From Alphaproteobacteria bacterium (lineage in GTDB: Bacteria; Pseudomonadota; Alphaproteobacteria; Micropepsales; Micropepsaceae), in NCBI GenBank assembly GCA_016783965.1, contig JADHVO010000001.1, positions 372,001-436,000 of the forward strand: a DNA stretch of 64,000 bases. Reading direction: 5' to 3'. Within the stretch, counting starts at the first letter, position 1; each line of letters opens with the position of its first letter. The notes under the pieces are model-generated. The model made no database searches and was not told where the DNA came from. It worked only from the letters and a program-made list of their open reading frames with translations. The translations under genes and the position numbers were made by a program. Shown here in pieces: positions 42,461 through 51,326 of this stretch.

Positions 42461-44900
42461 GCATCGCTTCCTCGATCAGCGAGGCTTCCACCTCGTGCAG
42501 GATGTCCTCATTTGCCTCGCCGGCCACCATCTCCTTGCTGATCTCCAGCAGAGCCGGCACGGCCAGCGGCGAAACGCGATCCAGTTGCCGCGTCACGATC
42601 CGATTCCGGACCCGCTTCAACATATCGGTCAAGCGGGCGATGTCGAGCAAGCCCGTTCCGGCGTCTTCGTAAGTTGCCCGAAGGAGAATGTGATCGGGCT
42701 CATGTTCCCTCAGCACGTCGTAGATCAGATCGGAGGAAAACGTCACCTGACGCCCGGTCTTCTCCCTGCCGACGCTGCGCCGTTCGATCAGGCCCGAAAT
42801 GATGGCGCAGTTCCGGAAGGTGCGCTTGTAGAGCGCGGATTCCGCCAGCCAGGCATCGAGGTCGTCGCCCAGCATGTCCTCGGCGAAGAGTTCCGCCATG
42901 TCGACGTTGCCCATGTCGCGCAATCCCCAAACGGCGAGAGCGTACTCGTTGGCGACGAATCCGATGGGACGAAGGCGGAGCCGTTCGAGACGGCGCGTGA
43001 TCAGCATGCCGAGCGTCTGGTGCGCAAGGCGGCCTTCGAACGGGTAGCAAACGAGATAACTCTTGGCCCCGCGCGGGAAGGTTTCGACGAGAAGCTGGCC
43101 GGGCTTGGGAATGACCGAGCGCAGTTCCTGGATGCGCAGCCATTCGCCGACCGGATCGGGGAGCAGATCCCAAGTCTCGGGTTTCGACACCATCTCGCGC
43201 ACGCGCTGGGCCAGAAAGGTGGAGAGCGGAAATTGGCCGCCATTGTAGGACGGGACCTGCGCCTCCGCCTCCTGGGTGCGGGAGACATAGGCGCCGTCTT
43301 CCCGGATGCCTTCGAAGCGCAGCACGTTCCCCGAGAAGACAAAGGTGTCGCCGGATGTCAGTTGTTCGATGAAATACTCCTCCATCTGCCCGAGCACGCG
43401 GCCGCCGACACCGGTCGGCCGGCCCTTGGCCTGAAGGCGAATCTCGATCATCGGGTCTTCGATGATCACACCGGCGTTGAGGCGGTATTGCTGGGCGAGG
43501 CGCGGATGGGCGAGGCGCCACAGACCTTCAGGCGTCTTGCGCAGCTTTGCATATCGGTCGTAACGCTTGAGCGCGTAGCCGCCGGTGGCGACGAAATCGA
43601 GAACCTTGTCGAAGTCGTCGCGTGTGATGTGCACATAAGGCGAGGCGGAGCGGACTTCGGAAAACAACGCGGAGGCGTCAAACGGTTTTGAACAGGAAAG
43701 GCAGAGGATGTGCTGCGCAAGCACGTCGAGGCTGCCGTGCTTGAGGCGCTCACCGTCGAGCTCGCCGGCCATCACCGCGTCGCGCGCGGCATTGCACTCC
43801 AGGACCTCAAAACGGTTCGACGGAACCAGGAGCGCCAGCGACGGCTCGTCAAGGCGATGATTGGCGCGGCCGATGCGCTGCACCAGACGGGCGGCGCCCT
43901 TTGGTGCACCGACGCAGATCACCTTGTCGACCGCGCCCCAGTCGATGCCAAGATCGAGGGTCGACGTACAGACGACAGCGCGCAAATCGCCGCGGGTCAT
44001 CGCGGCTTCGACCTTGCGGCGCTGCGCGGGTGCGAGACTGCCGTGATGCAGCGCGATCGGCAGGTTGTCGCTGTTGACGCGCCAGAGCGCCTGGAAAGTC
44101 AGTTCGGCCTGGGCCCGGGTGTTGACGAAGACCAGCGCCGTCTTCGCGGTCCTGATCGCCTCCATGATGTCGCCCATGGCGTGGCGGGCGAGATGGCCCG
44201 ACCAGGGGACATATTCGTCGGAGGCACTGATCTCGATCTTCGGTTTGGCACCGGCCTGCCCCAGCACCAGGGCCGAGCGCGCCTCACCTTGCATCGGCTG
44301 CGGCATCAGATAGCGCTGCAACGCCGCGGGATCGGCCACGGTGGCGGAAAGGCCGACGCGGCGGTGACCTGGCGCGAGCGTTTGCAGACGCGACAAGCCT
44401 AGCGCGAGCAGATCGCCGCGCTTGGAGTTGTACATGGCGTGCAACTCGTCGAGCACGACGGTCTTCAGGCTGGCGAACATCAGCGCGGCGCCGGGATTGG
44501 AGAGCAGCAGCCCGAGTTGCTCCGGCGTGGTCAGAAGGATGTCGGGCGGCGAATGGCGCTGACGCTGGCGCTTCGAGACCGACGTGTCGCCGGTGCGCGT
44601 CTCGGCCTTGATCGCCAGTCCCATTTCGGAGATCGGCGCTTCGAGATTGCGCTGCACGTCGACGGCCAGCGCTTTCAGCGGCGAGATGTAGAGCGTGTGC
44701 AAAGCGCTGCGACGGCGCGCAGGAAGGTTGGCCAGGTCGATCAGCGAGGGCAGGAAGCCGGCCAGCGTCTTGCCGCCGCCGGTGGGTGCGACCAACAGGA
44801 CGGACTCGCCGCGCGCCGCGTGCTCGATCAGCGCCGACTGATGCGAACGTATTTGCCAGCCGCGCGAGCCGAACCAGTCCGCGAAACGCCGCGGCAGCAT
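42450..44900 (-). CDS. Ligase-associated DEXH-box helicase (Lhr-like)
   Basis: Superfamily 2 helicase of 816 residues from ATG 44900. Walker A APTGGGKTLAGF, DELHAMY (DExH), SATVADP and QRIGRANHR (motif VI) are in order, followed by a large C-terminal winged-helix/Lhr region. The family is a 3'-5' DNA or DNA/RNA-hybrid helicase of the ligase-associated repair module. The 44900 start is chosen because AGGATCGGA precedes it and PRRFADWF matches family starts; ATG 44954 and the upstream codon at 45017 are alternatives. Confidence 0.86.
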   Translation of the reverse strand: MLPRRFADWFGSRGWQIRSHQSALIEHAARGESVLLVAPTGGGKTLAGFLPSLIDLANLPARRRSALHTLYISPLKALAVDVQRNLEAPISEMGLAIKAETRTGDTSVSKRQRQRHSPPDILLTTPEQLGLLLSNPGAALMFASLKTVVLDELHAMYNSKRGDLLALGLSRLQTLAPGHRRVGLSATVADPAALQRYLMPQPMQGEARSALVLGQAGAKPKIEISASDEYVPWSGHLARHAMGDIMEAIRTAKTALVFVNTRAQAELTFQALWRVNSDNLPIALHHGSLAPAQRRKVEAAMTRGDLRAVVCTSTLDLGIDWGAVDKVICVGAPKGAARLVQRIGRANHRLDEPSLALLVPSNRFEVLECNAARDAVMAGELDGERLKHGSLDVLAQHILCLSCSKPFDASALFSEVRSASPYVHITRDDFDKVLDFVATGGYALKRYDRYAKLRKTPEGLWRLAHPRLAQQYRLNAGVIIEDPMIEIRLQAKGRPTGVGGRVLGQMEEYFIEQLTSGDTFVFSGNVLRFEGIREDGAYVSRTQEAEAQVPSYNGGQFPLSTFLAQRVREMVSKPETWDLLPDPVGEWLRIQELRSVIPKPGQLLVETFPRGAKSYLVCYPFEGRLAHQTLGMLITRRLERLRLRPIGFVANEYALAVWGLRDMGNVDMAELFAEDMLGDDLDAWLAESALYKRTFRNCAIISGLIERRSVGREKTGRQVTFSSDLIYDVLREHEPDHILLRATYEDAGTGLLDIARLTDMLKRVRNRIVTRQLDRVSPLAVPALLEISKEMVAGEANEDILHEVEASLIEEAMRVD

Positions 44901-45034
44901 TCCGATCCTGGGGGCGATGTTCGCTTGAACGTTCACCGCGGCATCTAACAGCATCGCAGAACAAACCGGCAACCCTCTTTTTTTGAGCACCGAGGCATGC
45001 GCTACTCGGGCAAACAAAGATCCGGGAGGACAGC

Positions 45035-45937
45035 ATGGAAAACCTGATGTTTCGGGACGGGATCCTGAAGGGCAAGCGCATCCTGGTGACGGGGGGCGGA
45101 ACGGGCCTCGGCGAGGTGATGAGCGAAGCGTATGCGCAGCTCGGCGCCACCGTTTACATCTGCGGCCGGCGCAAGGGCGTGCTGGACGAGACCGCGAAGA
45201 ACTTGTCCGACAAGACCAGGGGCACGGTGAAGGCGATTGCCTGCGACATCCGCGTGGCGGAAGCAGTCGACGACATGATCGCGCAGATCTGGGCGGACGG
45301 GGGTGCGCTGACGGGCCTCGTCAACAATGCGGCGGGCAACTTCATCTCGCGCACCAAGGACCTGTCGCCGCGCGGCTTCAATGCGATCGCGGACATCGTC
45401 TTCCGCGGTTCGTTCTATGTGACGCTGGCCTGCGGCAAGCGCTGGATCGAAGGCAAGAACAAGGCATCGGTCATCTCCATCCTGACCACCTGGATCTGGA
45501 ATGGCGGACCGTTCACGGTGCCGAGCGCCATGTCGAAGGCGGGTCTCAACGTGATGACGATGTCGCTGGCGCAGGAATGGGGGCCGCATGGTATTCGCCT
45601 GAACGCTATCGCGCCCGGACCCTTCCCGACCAAGGGCGCGTGGGAGCGTCTCAATCCCGCCGCGAGCGGCGGCGGTGCAGGCGGCGCCGAAGCGCGCGGC
45701 GTGCAGGGCGGCATCGCACGCAACGGCGAAATGTATGAGTTGTGCAACCTTGCCACATTCCTGATGGCCGACGGCTGCGAGTACCTGACCGGCCAGACCA
45801 TTGCGATCGACGGCGGCATGTCTCTTGTCGGCGGGAATTTCTCGCGCCTCGCATCGTTGGACGATGCCGCGTGGGACGCGATCCGGGGCCAAATTCGTTC
45901 AGCAAACGACAAAGATAAAGCGCAACGCAGCGTCTGA
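45035..45937 (+). CDS. SDR-family 2,4-dienoyl-CoA reductase-like protein
   Basis: SDR of 300 residues with TGGGTGLG at 19-26 and the NNAAGNF block at 97-103. The active-site region reads PSAMSKAG, so Ser164 and Lys168 match Ser210/Lys214 of mitochondrial DECR1 (spacing 4), but the equivalent of catalytic Tyr199 is Trp153. There is no YxxxK. Function as a dienoyl-CoA reductase is therefore plausible but not secure. Strong ribosome site GGGAGGAC precedes the ATG. A candidate small RNA follows the stop. Confidence 0.85.
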   Translation: MENLMFRDGILKGKRILVTGGGTGLGEVMSEAYAQLGATVYICGRRKGVLDETAKNLSDKTRGTVKAIACDIRVAEAVDDMIAQIWADGGALTGLVNNAAGNFISRTKDLSPRGFNAIADIVFRGSFYVTLACGKRWIEGKNKASVISILTTWIWNGGPFTVPSAMSKAGLNVMTMSLAQEWGPHGIRLNAIAPGPFPTKGAWERLNPAASGGGAGGAEARGVQGGIARNGEMYELCNLATFLMADGCEYLTGQTIAIDGGMSLVGGNFSRLASLDDAAWDAIRGQIRSANDKDKAQRSV

Positions 45938-45968
45938 CTTCGTTCCCGGAACGGGCATGTTTTTCATG

Positions 45969-45997
45969 TTGACACATCCGTCCCAGAGGCGTTGGAT
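45969..45997 (+). promoter_or_regulatory. Predicted sigma-70 promoter
   Basis: Perfect -35 TTGACA (45969-45974), 17-bp spacer, and -10 TTGGAT (45992-45997; three of six consensus). It lies 32 bp after the DECR-like gene and points into the hairpin-rich stretch that ends in a terminator at 46330. Expected transcript start near 46004. Confidence 0.5.
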
Positions 45998-46003
45998 TTC
46001 CGA

Positions 46004-46330
46004 CGGCCGCTAAGACGGATGTCACCGCGCGCAAGGGCGCAGAGATCTTCGAACCGATCGGGATCCAGCGGAATCCGCCGAGCGACAAGAAACCCAAGGG
46101 AGGTTCCTGCATGGAAGAAACTCCACCGGGCAAGCGACCGGGACTCCGTTGTCACGGAGTCACGACCGGCTGAGGCGAAAAGCCGGCCGCCACCCACAAT
46201 TGAAACTGCGAAAGCGAGCGTCGCTCGCACTAAAGGGCCTCTTTTGAGGCACAAACCCGGGACGGAGAAACGTCCCGCTGCGCATTGAGCGTACGAAAGT
46301 CCCCGCGGGCCAAGGCCGGCGGGGACTTTT
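46004..46330 (+). ncRNA. Candidate structured small RNA
   Basis: About 327 bp with a promoter in front and a strong terminator behind, but no convincing protein. Hairpins include TTCC-TGCAT-GGAA inside GGAG/CTCC, ACTCCGT-TGTC-ACGGAGT, GCGAGC-GTC-GCTCGC, GCCTC-TTTT-GAGGC, and GGGACG/CGTCCC. It does not match tmRNA, RNase P RNA, SRP RNA or 6S RNA motifs that I can recognise. An alternative is a long 3' untranslated region of the upstream gene. Short frames on both strands (up to 98 codons) are Arg/Pro-rich shadows. Confidence 0.45.
46296..46330 (+). terminator. Rho-independent terminator
   Basis: Stem AAAGTCCCCGC / GCGGGGACTTT with an inner GGCC-AA-GGCC step, then T-rich tail TTTTC. One of the strongest hairpins in the window. 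Confidence 0.9.
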
Positions 46331-46393
46331 CATTCGTCTAAGTCGTTGATTTTGTTGTCGGTATTCGAACCAAAATTTTTTGGGGGGAGGGGG

Positions 46394-47512
46394 CTACCTG
46401 GCCCGCCAGGCGGCTGCGCCAGCGCCATAGCTGGGAAGGTCGAACTGCGGCTGGGCCGGGTCCCCGGCGAAACGGATCGCGGGACCGATGTGCGGATTGC
46501 CCTGCCGGTCGTGCAGCAACATTCCCCGTTCCATGCTGTGTCTGTCGTGGAAGCCCTCCTTCAGCGAGCGCACCGCCCCCCAGCAGAGGTCGATCGGTTC
46601 GAGGAAGATTTCCCACTCGGCGCGGGTCCTCAAGGCGAAGGTCCGGGTGAAGAAGTCGATCAGCGGTTTCTGGCTGTCGCCGGGTTCGCCGGCGGCGAGG
46701 TCGACCAGGTCGGGGCGACCCAGCGCGGTCAGCAGATTCTCGCAGAACTTGCGCTCGTTGCCGGCGAGCACGACGAACCGGCCGTCCGTCGTCTCGTAGA
46801 TGCGGTTCATTGCCTGGCCGCCGTAGTTGCGCATGAGGCGCGGGACCGGCGCCGCGTCTTCGCCGAAGACGGCACCCGTGATGTTTGGCGTCCAGGCGAT
46901 CAGGCTGTCGTACATAGCGATGTCGATGTAGTCGCCCCTGCCCGCCTTCTCGCGCGCCAGCAATGCCATCAGGATCGCGGACAGCGCCGTCAGCGATGAC
47001 GCCATGTCGGCGGCGACGAGGTTGGGCATGTTCGGCTTGTCGTCGGCGAAACCGCGCGAGAGATCGAGCGTGCCGGCCATCGCCTGCACGCCGAGGTCGT
47101 GGCTCGGCTTGTCGCGATAGGGGCTGTTCTGACCGAAGGCGCTGATGGAGCAGTAGACGATGCGCGGGTTGCGTGCGGCGACGGCCTCGTAGCCGATGCC
47201 GAGGCGCTTCACGACGCCGGGGCGGAAGGCTTCGACGATCACGTCGGCCTCATCTGCCAGCTTCAGGAATGTGTCGAGATCGTCCTTGTTTTTCAGATCG
47301 AGCACGACGCTGCGCTTGCCGCGCGCGATATTGCGAAACCAGACGCGCTCGCCGTCTTTCGCCACGGTGCCCATGCGGCGCGTCGGCTCGCCGATGCCGT
47401 TCTTCGGCTCGACCATGATCACGTCGGCGCCATGGTCGGCCATTGTCATGGTGAGATGCGGACCCGGCAGAAACTGCGACAGGTCGAGAACGCGGACGCC
47501 GGTCAGTTTCAT
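46394..47512 (-). CDS. CaiB/BaiF-family CoA transferase (possible glutarate CoA-transferase)
   Basis: Protein of 372 residues with the class III CoA-transferase fold: GVRVLDLSQFLPGP, ADVIVEAFRPGV, and catalytic Asp169 in AADMASSL. It transfers CoA between acids. Position next to glutaryl-CoA dehydrogenase suggests a succinyl-CoA:glutarate CoA-transferase (SUGCT-like), a known pairing; the match of residues alone cannot prove substrate. Start overlaps the upstream stop as TGATG, so it is the third gene of a coupled operon. Confidence 0.84.
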   Translation of the reverse strand: MKLTGVRVLDLSQFLPGPHLTMTMADHGADVIMVEPKNGIGEPTRRMGTVAKDGERVWFRNIARGKRSVVLDLKNKDDLDTFLKLADEADVIVEAFRPGVVKRLGIGYEAVAARNPRIVYCSISAFGQNSPYRDKPSHDLGVQAMAGTLDLSRGFADDKPNMPNLVAADMASSLTALSAILMALLAREKAGRGDYIDIAMYDSLIAWTPNITGAVFGEDAAPVPRLMRNYGGQAMNRIYETTDGRFVVLAGNERKFCENLLTALGRPDLVDLAAGEPGDSQKPLIDFFTRTFALRTRAEWEIFLEPIDLCWGAVRSLKEGFHDRHSMERGMLLHDRQGNPHIGPAIRFAGDPAQPQFDLPSYGAGAAAWRAR

Positions 47513-47898
47513 CAGAATGGCTCGAAACAGTCGTAGTTGCGTTGGCGGCGGATGCGGTCGCCTTCGAAATCCAGGAATACCGCAAAGTGGGCTTTCATCG
47601 GCTCACCAGGCTTAAGCGAACCAATAGCGATGTTGAAGGTCGCGCTCCAGGCGACTTCCAGGATCACGGTTTCTCCCTGCTCATAGGTCCGCTGCACACC
47701 GTAGTTCTGTTGCCCCACCATGCCGCGACCGCGTTCGGCGCGGGCCCTCATCTCGGCGAGATCGGACTTGCCGCCGTTCGGGTTCAGGCGGTTAGGGAAT
47801 TCGATCTGTTCGATGTCGGGCGTGAAGAAGGCGTCGGGTGAAACGTTGTCCTCCAACGCCTTCAAGTAGGCCCGAGCGATTTCGATGCGCCGGCTCAT
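47512..47898 (-). CDS. SnoaL/NTF2-like small protein
   Basis: Protein of 128 residues with an NTF2/SnoaL-like cone-fold pattern: EIARAYLKALEDN at the start, PDIEQIEFPN, GETVILEVAWSATFN, and a closing FAVFLDFEGDRIRRQRNYDC block. Some members are hydrolases or isomerases, others are ligand-binding. It is flanked by gcdH and a CoA transferase with TGATG overlaps on both sides, so it is probably functionally tied to glutarate metabolism; its role is unknown. ATG 47898 is preferred over TTG 47901. Confidence 0.8.
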   Translation of the reverse strand: MSRRIEIARAYLKALEDNVSPDAFFTPDIEQIEFPNRLNPNGGKSDLAEMRARAERGRGMVGQQNYGVQRTYEQGETVILEVAWSATFNIAIGSLKPGEPMKAHFAVFLDFEGDRIRRQRNYDCFEPF

Positions 47899-49118
47899 CA
47901 ACTGAACGCCTGGATGCCGGTCTGGGCGCGGCCGAGGATCAGGGCATGGACATCGTGCGTGCCTTCGTAGGTGTTCACGGCCTCGAGGTTCAGTACGTGC
48001 CGGATAACGCCGTATTCGTCACTGACGCCGTTGCCGCCGTGCATGTCGCGCGCTTCCCGCGCGATGGCGAGCGCCTTGCCGCAATTGTTGCGCTTCATCA
48101 GCGAGATCGCAGGCGCACCGGCATCGCCCGAGTCGATCAAGCGTCCCAAGCGCAGCGCGCCCAGCAGGCCCAGGGTGATCTCGGTCTGCATGTCGGCGAG
48201 CTTCTTCTGGATGAGCTGGTTGGCGGCGAGCGGGCGGCCGAATTGCTTGCGGTCGAGCGTGTATTGCCGCGCGGCATGCCAGCAGAACTCCGCCGCCCCC
48301 ATCGCGCCCCAGGCGATGCCGTAGCGGGCGCGATTCAGGCAGCCGAACGGGCCGCCGAGTCCCTTGGCGTTGGGCAGCAGATTCTCTTCGGGCACGAGCA
48401 CGTCGTCGAGCACGATTTCGCCGGTCACGCTGGCGCGCAGGCTGAACTTGCCTTCGATTTTGGGCGTCGAGAAACCCTTCATGCCGCGTTCGACCACGAA
48501 GCCGCGGATCGTGTCGTCCAGCTTCGCCCAAACCACCGCCATGTCGGCAATCGGCGAATTGGTGATCCACATCTTGGCGCCGTTGAGGCGATAGCCGTTC
48601 GCCTCTTTGACCGCGCGCGTCACCATGCTGCCGGGATCGGAGCCATGGTCCGGTTCGGTGAGGCCGAAGCAACCGACGAACTCGCCACTCGCAAGCTTGG
48701 GCAGGTATTTGCGGCGCGTTTCCTCCGAGCCGTAGGCGTAGATCGGATGCATGACGAGCGAGGACTGCACGCTCATCGCCGAGCGATAGCCGCTGTCGAC
48801 GCGTTCGACTTCGCGCGCGACGAGCCCATAGCACACATAGTTCAGTCCGGCGCAGCCATATTCCTCCGGCAAGGTCGAGCCGAGCAGGCCGAGCGCGCCC
48901 ATCTCGGTCATGATGGCGCGGTCGAAAGTCTCGTGCCGGAACCCTTCTTTCACTCGGGACATCAGCTTGTCCTGGCAATACTCGCGGGCGCTGTCGCGCA
49001 CCATGCGCTCTTCGGACGCGAGCTCGGCGTCAAGCAGCAGCGGGTCTTCCCAGTTGAAAGGGTTGCGATCGATCTTCGAGGACGGCTTGGCCGGCTGATC
49101 GTGCGCGGGTGCGACCAT
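47898..49118 (-). CDS. gcdH: Glutaryl-CoA dehydrogenase
   Basis: FAD enzyme of 406 residues, expected length. The glutarate-binding region [20 protein letters not shown] is as in human GCDH (Arg94 equivalent present), and the active-site glutamate is Glu385 in [16 protein letters not shown]. It oxidises and decarboxylates glutaryl-CoA to crotonyl-CoA, in lysine, tryptophan or aromatic degradation. First gene of an operon with an NTF2-like protein and a CoA transferase. Located 11 bp from the aspartyl-protease gene upstream. Confidence 0.93.
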   Translation of the reverse strand: MVAPAHDQPAKPSSKIDRNPFNWEDPLLLDAELASEERMVRDSAREYCQDKLMSRVKEGFRHETFDRAIMTEMGALGLLGSTLPEEYGCAGLNYVCYGLVAREVERVDSGYRSAMSVQSSLVMHPIYAYGSEETRRKYLPKLASGEFVGCFGLTEPDHGSDPGSMVTRAVKEANGYRLNGAKMWITNSPIADMAVVWAKLDDTIRGFVVERGMKGFSTPKIEGKFSLRASVTGEIVLDDVLVPEENLLPNAKGLGGPFGCLNRARYGIAWGAMGAAEFCWHAARQYTLDRKQFGRPLAANQLIQKKLADMQTEITLGLLGALRLGRLIDSGDAGAPAISLMKRNNCGKALAIAREARDMHGGNGVSDEYGVIRHVLNLEAVNTYEGTHDVHALILGRAQTGIQAFS

Positions 49119-49129
49119 GGTGTCCTCGC

Positions 49130-50155
49130 TCAGTGCGTCGCCGTCGTCGCGGACGCCGGCGCGGCCGCCGCGGGCGCATTGGCGGGCGGCGTCGCTGGCG
49201 TGATGTAGATCTTGTCTTCCTTATAGGCGATGTAGATGTGAAAGTGACGCAAGATGTTCATACCCAGCAGCATTGCCTGCTGCGTCTCGTCCGCCCTTCG
49301 TCCCGCCAAATGCGAGCCGGTTTCTGGCGTAGCCGCCTCCGTGGCCACCTGCTTGAGGAAGTCCGGCATGATGTCGATGTCAGTGTGACTCACGGCGATA
49401 CCCTCGACGGCCAGCGTGTCGAAGACGTGATGGTAAGTGGTCGCCGCAGAGCGCGTGGCAAGCGTGCCGGTTGCTGGCGTGTCGGGCGTACCCATCTTCA
49501 ATCCGAACTCCTGCTCCGCGATCGGCTCCGACAACGTCGTGTTCGATGCGCCCGTATCCAGCATCGCCGTCAGTTGCTTCCCGTTCAGCGTCACCGGCAA
49601 TAGAATGTGCCCCGACGCCATCACCTTGATCGGCACGACAGCGACCACGTCCGCCTTCCAGTAGATCACCTTGCCTTCGCAATGGTCCTGCGACAGCAGA
49701 TTGAACTTGCCGGCACCGAAGTCGATATCGACGTCGTAGTTCTTCAGGATGTCCGGCGCGAGCAAGCCGGCTATCTGCGTATCGCCAAAATCCTGGCCGC
49801 TGGGCGCAAGCATGAAGATCATGTCCTTGGCCGTGAGCGTCCCGAGCCCGAGATCGGCGTGTACGTACTGGTTCGACACGCGGCCGGAGACGTCAAAGAG
49901 CTGGTAGCCGGTCTTCTGCCGCGGCAGAGCCAGTTCATCGGCGACCTCGGGCGACATTTCGGTCATCGCCCCGCCGGTATCGACGAGAAGCTGCTTCTGT
50001 TTGCCGTTGAGCGTGACGGGTATCAGGACTGCCCGGTTGTCCTCCACCGGTGTCATGTCGACCGACGTCACCAGTGACAGCGGCTTGGCGCACTCGTCGG
50101 CGTGTGCGCCGCCGGCGAGCGCAAGTGCCGCCGCGAACGTCATGGCAAATCGCAT
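49130..50155 (-). CDS. Two-lobed retropepsin-like aspartyl protease, periplasmic
   Basis: Protein of 341 residues with a signal peptide ([20 protein letters not shown]). Two aspartyl-protease half-domains lie in one chain: QLLVDTGGA with Asp59 and [11 protein letters not shown] with Asp200. In the second half [20 protein letters not shown] is the typical end of a DUF4124/retropepsin-like fold. The C-terminus is Ala/Pro rich. It resembles PerP- or DUF4131-unlike bacterial clan AA proteases; whether it digests protein is unknown. Paralogous with the next gene, 93 bp upstream. Probably envelope-associated. Confidence 0.8.
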   Translation of the reverse strand: MRFAMTFAAALALAGGAHADECAKPLSLVTSVDMTPVEDNRAVLIPVTLNGKQKQLLVDTGGAMTEMSPEVADELALPRQKTGYQLFDVSGRVSNQYVHADLGLGTLTAKDMIFMLAPSGQDFGDTQIAGLLAPDILKNYDVDIDFGAGKFNLLSQDHCEGKVIYWKADVVAVVPIKVMASGHILLPVTLNGKQLTAMLDTGASNTTLSEPIAEQEFGLKMGTPDTPATGTLATRSAATTYHHVFDTLAVEGIAVSHTDIDIMPDFLKQVATEAATPETGSHLAGRRADETQQAMLLGMNILRHFHIYIAYKEDKIYITPATPPANAPAAAAPASATTATH

Positions 50156-50248
50156 AAATCCCCCTTGGCCTTTGTAGCGGCGTCGCCTTCGCGTGCGGTT
50201 GTAGAACGCCTTCGGGTGCGCGAAAAGCGCGGCACGGTGACCGGTGCG

Positions 50249-51319
50249 TCAGGGCGGCGGCAAAGGCAGGCCCGCGCGCATGCGGAAGTTGGCGGGCGTG
50301 GCCGGCGGCGGTGCGCCGGCCGTCGGAACGTCGAGAGGCTTCTCGACTGTCGGCGTGATGTAAAGCTTCTCTTCCTTGTAGGCGATGTAGACGTGAAAGT
50401 GGCGCAGGATATTCATGCCGATGAGCATGCCGGCATCGGCTTCCAGCTTGCGCGGGTCACGGATGCGCGTGCCAGTCGGCGGTGTCGACGCATCGACCAG
50501 CACCTGGTGCAGGAGATCCGGAATGATCTGCACCTGGAGGTTCTTCACCTCGATGTCGCCGAACGCGAGCGTCTGGAAGACGTGGCGATAGGTGGCGGCG
50601 CTCTCCTTGCCGAGGAGATTGCCGACGCGCGGTGTGTCCACCGTGCCCAGCTTCAGGCCAAACACGGATTCGGCGAATGGTATGCTCAGCGTCGTGTTGT
50701 AGGCGCCGGTATCGAGCGTCGCCATCACGCGCTTGCCGTCGAGCGTCACCGGCACGATGATGTGGCCCGAATGCAGGACGCGCATCGGCACGACGGCGAC
50801 GCTGTCGGCCTTCCAGTAGATGACCTTGCCCGGACAGTGGTCGGGTTCGAACAACGTCATGGTGTCGGCACCGAAATCGAGATCGACGTCGTAGTTCTTC
50901 AGGATGTCGGGCGCCAGCACGCCGGCGATCGCGGTGTCGTCGCCGAAGAGGCGGCGCCCCGGCGCTATGGCAAGTGCGACTGCGTCCGCCTTCAACGGAG
51001 TGACCTCCAACGAACCTTCCGCGAAGTGATCGGAGAACTCACCGTACATGTCGTAGAGCCGGAAATTGCCCCGGCGGCGCACCAGGTGCAGCTCGTCGGT
51101 GGTTTCGGTTGTGATCTCGGTCATCGCACCGCCGGTATCGAGCAGCATCAGCTTGCGCACGCCCTGGATGCGTGCCGGCACGAACTCCTCGCGGCGGTCC
51201 GTGGTCGGCTCCATCTGGAGCGTGGTTATGCGGCTCTGCGGCTTGCAGTCGTCCGCGAGGGCGGACGGGCAGCCGAGCAGTCCGCCGAGAAGCGCAATTG
51301 TGGCGGCACGCACTCTCAT
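50249..51319 (-). CDS. Two-lobed retropepsin-like aspartyl protease, paralogue
   Basis: Protein of 356 residues with signal peptide (MRVRAATIALLGGLLGCPSA). It repeats the neighbour's layout: LMLLDTGGA with Asp61, MATLDTGAYNTT with Asp203, and shared blocks [15 protein letters not shown] and [20 protein letters not shown]. Identity to the downstream gene is high in these blocks and low in the middle, so the pair is an old tandem duplication. A Pro-rich C-terminus is present. Same strand; downstream of an alpha/beta hydrolase by 7 bp. Confidence 0.8.
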   Translation of the reverse strand: MRVRAATIALLGGLLGCPSALADDCKPQSRITTLQMEPTTDRREEFVPARIQGVRKLMLLDTGGAMTEITTETTDELHLVRRRGNFRLYDMYGEFSDHFAEGSLEVTPLKADAVALAIAPGRRLFGDDTAIAGVLAPDILKNYDVDLDFGADTMTLFEPDHCPGKVIYWKADSVAVVPMRVLHSGHIIVPVTLDGKRVMATLDTGAYNTTLSIPFAESVFGLKLGTVDTPRVGNLLGKESAATYRHVFQTLAFGDIEVKNLQVQIIPDLLHQVLVDASTPPTGTRIRDPRKLEADAGMLIGMNILRHFHVYIAYKEEKLYITPTVEKPLDVPTAGAPPPATPANFRMRAGLPLPPP

Positions 51320-51326
51320 GCGTCGT

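Noticed and set aside
45964..46288. 96- and 98-codon frames on both strands in the RNA candidate
   Set aside because: No ribosome site, biased composition and overlap with multiple hairpins; treated as non-coding.
46004..46330. tmRNA, RNase P RNA, SRP RNA or 6S RNA
   Set aside because: Diagnostic motifs (T-arm and tag, GAGGAAAGUC core, SRP tetraloop, 6S bubble) not found.
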